A stretch of 64,000 nucleotides of DNA from Gammaproteobacteria bacterium RIFCSPHIGHO2_12_FULL_63_22 (GTDB lineage Bacteria; Pseudomonadota; Gammaproteobacteria; Xanthomonadales; Xanthomonadaceae), in contig MGYJ01000061.1 of assembly GCA_001801685.1 (NCBI GenBank), positions 220,924 to 284,923 of the forward strand, given 5' to 3'. Positions 1 through 7,859 of this stretch are shown here, piece by piece. Position 1 is the stretch's first letter. The number at the start of each line of letters is the position of its first letter. The notes below the pieces were generated by a model, which did no database searches, was not told the DNA's origin, and worked only from the letters and a program-made list of their open reading frames with translations. The translations under genes and the position numbers were made by a program.

Positions 1-721
1 TGAAGCTGATCAACGGCACGCGCTTGTCGTCCACGAAGTTGGCGGCCAGTTCGGTGCCGGCGTCGTTGAACAGGAAGAAGATGTCCGGGAAACCACCGGC
101 CTTGAGCGCCTCATTGCAGATGCGAAGCGAGGCGATGGCCGACAGCGGTGTCTTGGGCGAGGGCTTCCAGATGCAGATGTCGCCGCAGACGCCAGCCAGG
201 AAGGCATTCCAGGCCCAGACCGCGACCGGGAAATTGAAGGCGCTGATGATGCCGACCACGCCCAGCGGTTGGTACTGCTCGTACATGCGGTGGCCCGGGC
301 GCTCGGAATGCATGGTCAGGCCGTACAACTGGCGCGACAGGCCGACGGCGAAGTCGCCGATGTCGATCATTTCCTGTACTTCGCCATCGCCCTCGGGCTT
401 GATCTTGCCCATCTCCAGCGCAACCAGCGAACCCAGTGCGTCCTTGTGCTTGCGCAGGGCATCGGAGCACAGGCGGATGGCTTCGCCGCGCTTCGGCGCG
501 GGGGTGCTGCGCCAGACCTTGAAGGCGGCCTGCGCGCGTTCGAGGATGATCTCGTAGTCGGCTTCGCTGGACGCCTGCACGCGGGCCAGGATGTCACCGG
601 TGCTCGGATTGATTGGCTCGATCACGCCGGCATCGCGGGTGGCGGACCACTCGCCGTGGCCGAGATAGGTGCCGGATTCATTGTCGGACAGGCCGAGGGC
701 GGTAAGGACGGGGTGGGTCAT
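1..721 (-). CDS. ALDH7-type aldehyde dehydrogenase (alpha-aminoadipate semialdehyde dehydrogenase-like), 3' end outside window
   Basis: About 240 N-terminal residues of an NAD(P)-dependent aldehyde dehydrogenase read leftwards off the window edge, so the ORF track does not list it. The start is MTHPVLTALGL. The segments SAFNFPVAVWAWNAFLAG and CIWKPSPKTPLS match the cofactor-binding region of the ALDH7/AmaB (antiquitin) family, which oxidises alpha-aminoadipate semialdehyde in lysine catabolism. The last visible residues, VPLISF, lead into the usual FTGS motif of this family. The catalytic Cys and Glu lie outside the window. tRNA-Arg follows the start on the same strand, 85 bases upstream. Family assignment is firm; the exact substrate is inferred. 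Confidence 0.85.
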   Translation of the reverse strand, partial: MTHPVLTALGLSDNESGTYLGHGEWSATRDAGVIEPINPSTGDILARVQASSEADYEIILERAQAAFKVWRSTPAPKRGEAIRLCSDALRKHKDALGSLVALEMGKIKPEGDGEVQEMIDIGDFAVGLSRQLYGLTMHSERPGHRMYEQYQPLGVVGIISAFNFPVAVWAWNAFLAGVCGDICIWKPSPKTPLSAIASLRICNEALKAGGFPDIFFLFNDAGTELAANFVDDKRVPLISF

Positions 722-806
722 GGCAGCTCCGGAAACGTGTGGTTGCGCCATTGCGCGCCGCACCCGCCGCCGGTGGCGGAGGGGCGGCGGATGCAGCAAT
801 GGCGAG

Positions 807-883
807 TGGCGACCCCGGCGCGATTCGAACGCACGACCTGCTTCTTAGGAGGAAGCCGCTCTATCCAGCTGAGCTACGGGGCC
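807..883 (-). tRNA. tRNA-Arg (anticodon CCT)
   Basis: The minus strand folds as a full cloverleaf. The acceptor GGCCCCG pairs with CGGGGTC with one G-T pair. The anticodon stem GCTTC/GAAGC holds the loop CTCCTAA (anticodon CCT, reads AGG). The T-arm contains TTCGAAT. The 3' CCA is encoded. A GATAAT -10 element lies at 892-897, just upstream of the 5' end; no convincing -35 was seen. Confidence 0.95.
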
Positions 884-950
884 AATGGCCAATTATCGCA
901 AGAAACACCCCAGTGCGTATCATTGGCGCCCTGTCCCGATGGAGTTTTCC

Positions 951-1457
951 ATGCAAATCACGATGTTCGCCCTTGCCCGCACCACTGCGACCCGCGCCAT
1001 GCGCAACCTCGACGCGATCCTGGACAAGGCCCTGGCCTCGGCCGAAGCTCGCAAGATCGATCCGGCGGTATTGCTCGGTTCACGCCTGGCCCCGGACATG
1101 TTCCCGCTGATCCGCCAGGTGCAGATCGCCTGCGATTTCGGCAAGGGCCCGATGGCGCGCCTGGCCGGCATCGAAAATCCGAAGCACGAGGACACTGAAA
1201 CCAGCATTCCGGAATTGAAGGCGCGCATCGCCAAGGTGCAGGCCTTCATCGACAGCATTCCCGAATCGGCGCTGGCGGGCTCCGAAGACCGCGACATCAC
1301 CATACAGGCAGGCTCGCAGACCCTGGAATTCAAGGGCTTTGCCTACCTGGTCGGGTTTGCCATCCCCAACCTCAACTTCCATCTGTCCATGGCCTACGCG
1401 ATCCTTCGCCACAACGGCGTGGAGATCGGCAAGCGGGACTACATCGGCCCGGCCTGA
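951..1457 (+). CDS. DUF1993 domain protein
   Basis: A 168-residue protein resembling the DUF1993 family, a helical DinB-like group of unknown function. The start MQITMFALARTT followed by NLDAILDKAL is typical of the family, as is the C-terminal segment around NFHLSMAYAILRHNGVEIGKRDYIG. The ATG at 951 is preceded at good spacing by GGAG at 941-944. The in-frame ATG at 939 would place that GGAG inside the gene, so 951 is preferred. It is a single gene followed 21 bases later by the TrhO-type gene. No catalytic residues can be named. Confidence 0.8.
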   Translation: MQITMFALARTTATRAMRNLDAILDKALASAEARKIDPAVLLGSRLAPDMFPLIRQVQIACDFGKGPMARLAGIENPKHEDTETSIPELKARIAKVQAFIDSIPESALAGSEDRDITIQAGSQTLEFKGFAYLVGFAIPNLNFHLSMAYAILRHNGVEIGKRDYIGPA

Positions 1458-1478
1458 GGCCTGGTTCCCTTCGTCCGC

Positions 1479-2234
1479 ATGTCCCCGATCCTCAATGTCG
1501 CCGCGTATCGCTTCGTGGCCATCGACGAACCCGACGCGGTGGCTGCGTGGCTGCGCGAGCTCGCCGAGGCGCGTGAGCTGAAGGGTTCGGTGCTGGTGGC
1601 AGCGGAGGGTATCAACCTGTTCCTGGCCGGGCAGGCTGAAGATGTGCATGGCCTGATGGACGACCTTGGGCGCGACCCCCGGTTTCAAGGGATTACGCCG
1701 AAATTCAGCCTCAGTGACTCGCGTCCGTTCCGGCGGCTGCGGGTCAAGGTAAAGCGCGAAATCATCAGCTTCGGTGGGCGTATCCGCGCCGCGGATGCAG
1801 CGCGGGCGCCTGCGGTGTCCCCCGCCACGCTGCGCGACTGGCTGCGCCAGGGGCACGACGACGTTGGGCGGGAACTCGTCCTGCTCGACACGCGCAACCA
1901 GCAGGAAGTTGCCTTCGGCAGTTTCAAGCAGGCAATTAAATTGCCGATTGACCGCTTCACGCAGCTGCCCGATGCGCTGGAATCGCACCGCGACGCGCTG
2001 AAGGGCAAGGCGGTCGTCAGCTTCTGTACCGGCGGCATCCGCTGCGAAAAGGCGGCGCCATGGATGGCCGAGGCCGGCTATGGCGACGTACTGCAGCTCG
2101 AAGGCGGCATCCTGGCCTATTTCGAGCAAGTGGGCGGGGAAGGCTACGAGGGCGGCTGTTTCGTCTTCGACGAGAGGGTGGTGCTCGACCCGGCGCTGCA
2201 GCCGATGCCCGCCGATAGCGCCACTTCAGCCTGA
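1479..2234 (+). CDS. trhO: tRNA uridine(34) hydroxylase, rhodanese-like (TrhO/UPF0176 family)
   Basis: A 251-residue protein with an N-terminal UPF0176 domain (GSVLVAAEGINLFLAG) and a C-terminal rhodanese domain. The active-site loop is FCTGGIRCEKA, with Cys about residue 183 and a second Cys about 189. TrhO uses oxygen to hydroxylate wobble uridine (U34) of certain tRNAs, starting the route to 5-methoxyuridine or cmo5U. The rhodanese domain also carries the segment LLDTRNQQEVAFGSF. It is shorter than the E. coli protein of about 350 residues and lacks that protein's C-terminal extension. It is not obviously in an operon with its neighbours. Confidence 0.88.
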   Translation: MSPILNVAAYRFVAIDEPDAVAAWLRELAEARELKGSVLVAAEGINLFLAGQAEDVHGLMDDLGRDPRFQGITPKFSLSDSRPFRRLRVKVKREIISFGGRIRAADAARAPAVSPATLRDWLRQGHDDVGRELVLLDTRNQQEVAFGSFKQAIKLPIDRFTQLPDALESHRDALKGKAVVSFCTGGIRCEKAAPWMAEAGYGDVLQLEGGILAYFEQVGGEGYEGGCFVFDERVVLDPALQPMPADSATSA

Positions 2235-2372
2235 TTCCCGCGCCTGCGGGCCTCGGCCGACCCGGCCGGTGTGGGATACTGCGTCATTGTTTATCGTGAG
2301 CCGTCTGATGAGTGAAGCTTGCATGCGGGCGCGTTGTCGCGCTTCGTGGTCAACGTCCCGGGGCCGTTGCTG

Positions 2373-3215
2373 ATGTGCCCGAGCCAGGTTCCTGAAGGTT
2401 CCACCCGTGGCTGGATCGTGCCGATTGGTGGTGGCGAGGAAAAGGAAAACAATCCGCAGATCCTGCAGCGCTTCGTCGAGCTTTGCGGCGGCCGCGATGC
2501 CGACATCGTGGTGTTGCCGACGGCCAGCCGCCTGGCCGACACCGGCGCCCGCTACGAAAAGATTTTTTCCGGCCTCGGTGCCGGGCGCGTTGCCAGCGTG
2601 GACTTCGACTCGCGCGCCGAATGCGAAAACCCCGAAAGCCTGCGCCGTATCGGCGAGGCGACCGGCATCTTCTTCACCGGCGGCAACCAGCTCAGCCTGT
2701 CCACCATCCTGGGCGGTACGCCCGTGGCCAAGCTGGTGCGGACCCGCAACGCCGAGGGCGTGCACGTGGCCGGCACCAGCGCGGGTGCGAGTTTCATCAG
2801 CGAACACATGATCGCCTTCGGCGAAGAGGGCGCATCGCCTATCGCCGGCAGCGTGCGACTCGCGCCGGGCCTGGGCCTGACCAACCGCGTCATCATCGAC
2901 CAGCATTTCCGCCAGCGTGACCGCATCGGCCGCCTGCTGACGGCCATGGCTTACAACCCGTTCGCGGTCGGCATCGGCCTGGACGAGGACACGGCCGCCT
3001 TCATCAGTCCCGGCAATGTCATCGAGGTCGAGGGCAGCGGCGGCGTTACGCTGATTGACGCCAGCGGCATCGAGTTTTCGTCCATGGACCTGGTCGCCGA
3101 AGGCCAGCCGGTGTGTATGCTCGGAATCAAGCTGCACCTGCTGGTGGCTGGCACGAATTTCGACCTGCACACGCGGGATGCAAGCGCGGGCAAACTGGCG
3201 CGACCCAAAATCTGA
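2373..3215 (+). CDS. cphB: Cyanophycinase
   Basis: A serine peptidase of family S51 that releases beta-Asp-Arg dipeptides from cyanophycin in the cytoplasm. The nucleophile motif GTSAGAS is present in VAGTSAGASFISEHMI, as is the family segment FFTGGNQLSLS. The usual opening, GWIVPIGGGEEKENNPQIL, is near the N-terminus. The length of 280 residues is normal. The ORF track begins at a TTG at 2319; the ATG at 2373 is preferred because homology starts just after it, but its ribosome binding site is weak and an in-frame GTG lies a little upstream. cphA starts 53 bases downstream, so breakdown and synthesis genes lie together. Confidence 0.92.
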   Translation: MCPSQVPEGSTRGWIVPIGGGEEKENNPQILQRFVELCGGRDADIVVLPTASRLADTGARYEKIFSGLGAGRVASVDFDSRAECENPESLRRIGEATGIFFTGGNQLSLSTILGGTPVAKLVRTRNAEGVHVAGTSAGASFISEHMIAFGEEGASPIAGSVRLAPGLGLTNRVIIDQHFRQRDRIGRLLTAMAYNPFAVGIGLDEDTAAFISPGNVIEVEGSGGVTLIDASGIEFSSMDLVAEGQPVCMLGIKLHLLVAGTNFDLHTRDASAGKLARPKI

Positions 3216-3268
3216 TTGACTGATCGCGCCACCCGTGGCGCAAACCGCAGCAAGCGAGGGAAACAAAG

Positions 3269-6049
3269 ATGCGCATCCTGGACCGTTCCGTTTACGTAGG
3301 CCCCTCCCTTTACGCGCACTTCCCGGTCATCCGGCTTGAACTAGACCTGGGCGAGCTCGAGAACTGGCCCTCGGCCAAGCTCGGCGATGCCTTCATCGAT
3401 GGCTTGCTGCAAGCGCTGCCAGGGCTGGCCGAACACGGTTGTTCCTACGGCGAGCCGGGTGGTTTCGTGCGCAGGCTGCGGGAGGATGAAGGCACCTGGC
3501 TGGGCCACGTGCTGGAACACGTCGCGATCGAATTGCAGAACGTGGCGGGTGAACAGGTGACCTTTGGCAAGACCCGCGGCGCCGGCAAGCCGGGTGTCTA
3601 CACGGTCGTGTATGAATACGCACAGCGCGAAGAGGGCATCGAGGCAGGCGAGCTTGCGATGCGCCTGCTGACCTCCCTGTTGCCGAAGGAGTTGCAGACC
3701 AACGGCCTCCTTCCCGCCGACTGGGACTGGCCGACCGCGCGCGACGAATTCATCCGCTACGCGCAACGCCGCGCGCTGGGCCCGTCCACCGCCTCGCTGG
3801 TGCACGCGGCTGAAGAACGCAACATTCCCTGGCTGCGACTGAACTCGCAGTCACTGGTGCAGCTCGGTTATGGCAAGTACCAGCAGCGCATCCAGGCGAC
3901 GATTACCGGCAAGACTTCGCATATCGCGGTGGAACTGGCCAGCGACAAGGAAGAGACCAACAAGATCCTCGCCTCGCTGGGCCTGCCCGTGCCGCGCCAG
4001 GAACTGGTGCAAACGGAGGACCAGGCCAAGCGCTCCGCGCGCCGCATCGGCTATCCGGTCGTCACCAAGCCCTACAACGGCAACCACGGTCGTGGCATCT
4101 CGATCCGCCTGACCAACGACGATGAAGTGGTTGCCGGTTTCCGCGCCGCCCGTGAACATTCGCGATCCGTGATCGTCGAGACCTTCGTTACCGGCGACGA
4201 CCATCGCCTGCTGGTGGTGAATGGCGAATTGGTTGCCGCCACGCGGCGTACGCCCGGCCACGTCGTCGGTGACGGCGTGCACACGGTCGCGCAGCTGGTT
4301 GAAGTAGTGAACCAGGATCCACGCCGCGGCGTCGGCCACGAAAAAGTGCTGACCCGCCTCGAACTCGATGCCCAGGCTGAAATGATGTTGGGCCGCGTCG
4401 GCTACGACCGCGATTCCGTGCCGAAACCCGATGAGGTCGTGTACCTGCGATCCACTGCGAATCTTTCCACGGGCGGCACCGCGACCGACGTCACCGACAT
4501 CATCCATCCAGACAACCGCGACATGGCCGTGCGCGCGATCAAGGCGATCGGGCTGGACGTGGGCGGCGTCGACTTCCTCAGCGACAATATCGCCGAAAGC
4601 TACCAGACCCACGGCGGCGGCATCTGCGAGGTGAATGCCGCGCCCGGCTTCCGCATGCACGTGGCGCCCAGCGAAGGCACGCCACGCGACGTGGCCGGCC
4701 CGGTGATCGACATGCTGTTTCCGCCAGGCTCGCCGGCGCGCGTACCGATCGCCGCGGTCACCGGCACCAATGGCAAGACGACGACCGCGCGCATGCTCGC
4801 GCATATCACCAAGATGGCGGGCTTCACGCCCGGCCTGACCACCACCGATGGCGTCTATATCGACGGCCAGCGCACGGTGGAAGGCGACATGACCGGCCCG
4901 ATGGCCACGCGCATGGTGCTGGCCGACCCGCAGATCGACATGGCGATCCTGGAAACCGCACGCGGCGGCTTGTTGCGCGCCGGCATGGGCGTGCCCTTCG
5001 TCAACGTGGGCGCGGTGCTGAACATCGCCGCCGACCACCTGGGCATGAAGGGCATCGACACGCTGGAGCAATTGGCGGAAGTGAAGCGGATTATCGTCGA
5101 GGTCGCGCGCGATTGCGCAGTGCTCAACGCCGATGACCCGCTGGTGCTGAAGATGGCGGCCTACACCGACGCCAAGACCATTTGCTACGTCACCATGAAT
5201 CCGCAGCACGCGCTGGTGCGCGAGCACATCCGAGCCGGCGGCCGCGCTTGCGCGCTGGAAGCGGGCATCAACGGCCAGATGATCACGCTGTACGACAAGG
5301 GCAGCCATATCCCGCTGCTGTGGACGCACCTGGTGCCGGCGACGCTGGAGGGCCGTGCCCTGCACAACGTGCAGAACGCGATGTTCGCCACCGCGATGGC
5401 ATTCTCGATGGGCATCAAGCTCGATGCCATCCGCCAGGGCCTGCGTACCTTCGGCAGCACCTTCTTCCAGGCCCCGGGCCGCATGAACGTGTTCGACGAG
5501 CATCCCTTCAAGGTGATCTTCGACTACGGCCACAATGCGCACGCGGTGGGCGTGATGGCCGACCTCGCGCAGCGGCTGGACGTGCAGGGCCGCCGCATCA
5601 TCGTGATGGCGGGCCCAGGCGATCGCCGTGACGAGGACATCCGCGCGATCGCCGAGGCCGTGGCCGGCCGCTTCGATCATTACATCTGTCGCCGCGACGA
5701 CGGCCTGCGCGGCCGCGATGGCGACGAAGTGCCGCTGATCCTGGCGCGCACGCTGAAGGCGCAAGGCGTGGACGATGCCAACATCAGCATCATCCCCGAC
5801 GAGCAGGAAGCCATCGATGCCGCCTTGCGCATGGGCCAGCCCGGCGACCTGGTGCTGATTTTTGCGGATGCATTGACGCGATCCTGGAAGCAGGTGATCA
5901 AGTTCCGCGCCGAGGGCGCTGCGCCGCTTCGCAAGGCTGAAGCGACCGTGCCGGCGACGGTGATGAGTGCGGATGAGCCGGTGACCGAAATCGAAGGCCT
6001 GGTGCGCGATGAACGCGGCGTGCGCCTGGGTCGCGAGGAGGACGACTGA
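3269..6049 (+). CDS. cphA: Cyanophycin synthetase (CphA1 type)
   Basis: A 926-residue enzyme that builds multi-L-arginyl-poly-L-aspartate, a nitrogen and carbon reserve, using ATP. An N-terminal domain begins MRILDRSVYVGPSLYAHFPV. An ATP-grasp domain spans roughly 215-470 (KPYNGNHGRGISIRL; later GGGICEVNAAPGFRMH). A Mur-ligase domain follows, with P-loop GTNGKTTTARML at about 499, a segment LETARGGLLRAGMGV, and a C-terminal domain with DYGHNAHAVGVM. Both active sites look intact. The ATG is preceded by GAGGGAAAC. The stop overlaps the proposed start of the next gene. Confidence 0.96.
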   Translation: MRILDRSVYVGPSLYAHFPVIRLELDLGELENWPSAKLGDAFIDGLLQALPGLAEHGCSYGEPGGFVRRLREDEGTWLGHVLEHVAIELQNVAGEQVTFGKTRGAGKPGVYTVVYEYAQREEGIEAGELAMRLLTSLLPKELQTNGLLPADWDWPTARDEFIRYAQRRALGPSTASLVHAAEERNIPWLRLNSQSLVQLGYGKYQQRIQATITGKTSHIAVELASDKEETNKILASLGLPVPRQELVQTEDQAKRSARRIGYPVVTKPYNGNHGRGISIRLTNDDEVVAGFRAAREHSRSVIVETFVTGDDHRLLVVNGELVAATRRTPGHVVGDGVHTVAQLVEVVNQDPRRGVGHEKVLTRLELDAQAEMMLGRVGYDRDSVPKPDEVVYLRSTANLSTGGTATDVTDIIHPDNRDMAVRAIKAIGLDVGGVDFLSDNIAESYQTHGGGICEVNAAPGFRMHVAPSEGTPRDVAGPVIDMLFPPGSPARVPIAAVTGTNGKTTTARMLAHITKMAGFTPGLTTTDGVYIDGQRTVEGDMTGPMATRMVLADPQIDMAILETARGGLLRAGMGVPFVNVGAVLNIAADHLGMKGIDTLEQLAEVKRIIVEVARDCAVLNADDPLVLKMAAYTDAKTICYVTMNPQHALVREHIRAGGRACALEAGINGQMITLYDKGSHIPLLWTHLVPATLEGRALHNVQNAMFATAMAFSMGIKLDAIRQGLRTFGSTFFQAPGRMNVFDEHPFKVIFDYGHNAHAVGVMADLAQRLDVQGRRIIVMAGPGDRRDEDIRAIAEAVAGRFDHYICRRDDGLRGRDGDEVPLILARTLKAQGVDDANISIIPDEQEAIDAALRMGQPGDLVLIFADALTRSWKQVIKFRAEGAAPLRKAEATVPATVMSADEPVTEIEGLVRDERGVRLGREEDD
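6036..6048 (+). promoter_or_regulatory. Shine-Dalgarno AGGAGG plus proposed CTG start inside the cphA stop
   Basis: AGGAGG at 6036-6041 lies four bases before a CTG at 6046 that overlaps the cphA TGA as CTGA. The downstream reading frame is open from here, and no ATG, GTG or TTG occurs in that frame before 6181. This supports a rare CTG start with translational coupling to cphA. The alternative is the GTG at 6181. Confidence 0.5.
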
Positions 6050-7794
6050 GCGAGTCCGCGCCCGGCTATTTCGACAGCTCCAGGCGCCTGACCGGACCCA
6101 ACCTGTATTTCCACGACTGCGCGGCGATAGCCGACGTACTCGCGGCCGACGACGCACAAGTCGCCGATTGGGAATCGCGGGTGCGTCGCATGGTGGCAGC
6201 GCTGGAGTGGCCGGAACCTGCGATTTCGATCGACCGCCATGCCGGCGGGGCCTCGCTGGCGTTCACCGCGCCACTCGACCAGTTGTTGTCGGCTACCGAA
6301 GTCAACGAGTGGGCCTGGCAAGGTGCGGCCGTGGCGGTGCAGGCATTGCCGCTGCCACAGGCGCCGGGCTATCCCACCACCTGGGATTTTGATTCGGCAT
6401 TGGAAACGATTCGTTGCTTCGCCGCGGCGGAATCCAACCAGAAAGCAATGATGTTGCTGGCGATTGCCTCGCAACACGGTCTGCCTGCCTTCTACGACGA
6501 TGATTCCATTTCCGTTGGCGCGGGGCAGGGTAGTCGCACCTGGCCGCTCACCGAATTGCCAGCGAACCTGGCCGATGTCGACTGGACCGGGCTGCACGAT
6601 ATTCCAACGGTGCTCGTCACCGGATCCAACGGGAAGACCACCACAGTGCGCCTGTTGGCGGCGATGTTCGGTGCGGCCGGAAAACCTGCCGGCTTCAATT
6701 GCACCGATGGCGTCTTCATCGACGGCGAACAGGTGGAGACCGGTGACTTTTCCGGCCCGTCCGGCGCGCGCCAGGTATTGCGCGACACGCGCGTGCAGGC
6801 GGCGGTCCTTGAAACCGCGCGCGGCGGCATCCTGCGCCGCGGCCTGGCGGTGAACCACGCCAACGCCGGCATCGTCACCAATATCAGTCCTGATCATTTC
6901 GGCGAGTACGGCGTGCATGACCTCGCGCGCCTGGCCGATGCCAAGCTCGTGCTCGCACGCGCCATCGGCGCCGATGGCGTGCTGGTGCTGAATGCCGACG
7001 ACGCCTTGCTGGTGGAGAAATCCGCCAACCTGGCCTGTCCGCTGGCCTGGTTCTCGCTGGACCATATGAATCCCCGCTTGCAGATGGTTCGCGCGGCGGG
7101 CGGCATGAGCTGCGGTGTCGCGGACGGTGAGCTCCTGCTGCATGTGGACGGATTGGCCCACCGCCTTGGAGCCGTTGCACGGATGCCGCTGACCATCGCA
7201 GGTTCCGCGCGCTACAACATCGCCAATCTCGCCGGCGCCGCCCTCGTCGCCGCCGCACTGGGCATCGCGGCGGATGTCATCGCGAGGGTTCTGTCCGAGT
7301 TCGGCAGCCATCGCCTGGACAACCCCGGTCGGCTGGAACGCTGGCAGATCGGCGGCGCGGACGTGCTGCTCGATTACGCGCACAACCCGGACGGCCTGCG
7401 CGGACTGCTGGCCGTTGCCGAAGAAATCCGCACCCGCTCTGGCGGCCGCCTGGGACTGCTGCTCGGCCAGGCCGGCAATCGCGACGACAAGGCCATTCGC
7501 GAATTGGCGTGCACGGCCGCGGCAGCCAGGCCGGAGTGGGTTGTGCTGAAGGACATGGCTGGCTACATGCGCGGCAGGGACAGCGGCGCCGTGCCGGCCG
7601 TGCTGCGTGACGAATTGCTGCGCCAAGGCGTGGCCGAAGCCAGCGTGCATACCATCCTGGTCGAGGTCGATGCCGCCGTGGCGCTGCTGGAATGGGCGCG
7701 TCCTGGCGACGTGCTCGTGTTGCCCGTGCACAACCTGGACGCACGAGCCGAGCTCGTGTCGTTGCTCGATGCCAGGAGCGCCTTGGCGTCCTGA
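6046..7794 (+). CDS. Cyanophycin synthetase-like Mur ligase family protein without ATP-grasp domain
   Basis: A protein of about 582 residues if it starts at CTG 6046, or 537 from the GTG at 6181 used by the ORF track. It shares the Mur-ligase half of CphA: P-loop TGSNGKTTTVRLLA near residue 193, then LETARGGILRRGLAVNHAN and DYAHNPDGLRGLL. It has no ATP-grasp domain, so it cannot be a complete cyanophycin synthetase. The 45 residues before 6181 include SSRRLTGPNLYF, which looks like genuine protein and which I recall from relatives, hence the longer call. Its position after cphA suggests a role in cyanophycin or related peptide synthesis, but the reaction is unknown. Confidence 0.82.
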   Translation: MSESAPGYFDSSRRLTGPNLYFHDCAAIADVLAADDAQVADWESRVRRMVAALEWPEPAISIDRHAGGASLAFTAPLDQLLSATEVNEWAWQGAAVAVQALPLPQAPGYPTTWDFDSALETIRCFAAAESNQKAMMLLAIASQHGLPAFYDDDSISVGAGQGSRTWPLTELPANLADVDWTGLHDIPTVLVTGSNGKTTTVRLLAAMFGAAGKPAGFNCTDGVFIDGEQVETGDFSGPSGARQVLRDTRVQAAVLETARGGILRRGLAVNHANAGIVTNISPDHFGEYGVHDLARLADAKLVLARAIGADGVLVLNADDALLVEKSANLACPLAWFSLDHMNPRLQMVRAAGGMSCGVADGELLLHVDGLAHRLGAVARMPLTIAGSARYNIANLAGAALVAAALGIAADVIARVLSEFGSHRLDNPGRLERWQIGGADVLLDYAHNPDGLRGLLAVAEEIRTRSGGRLGLLLGQAGNRDDKAIRELACTAAAARPEWVVLKDMAGYMRGRDSGAVPAVLRDELLRQGVAEASVHTILVEVDAAVALLEWARPGDVLVLPVHNLDARAELVSLLDARSALAS

Positions 7795-7859
7795 TCGTGC
7801 TGGCAGCGTCGCGCGGTGGGCGGTGCTATCGTTTCTGCACTTCCGCCCTGGCCACCACC

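Noticed and set aside
2235-2372. Short GC-rich inverted repeats (CCCGC..GCGGG and GGCCG..CGGCC) after trhO as a terminator
   Set aside because: Stems are short and no U run follows; not strong enough to call.
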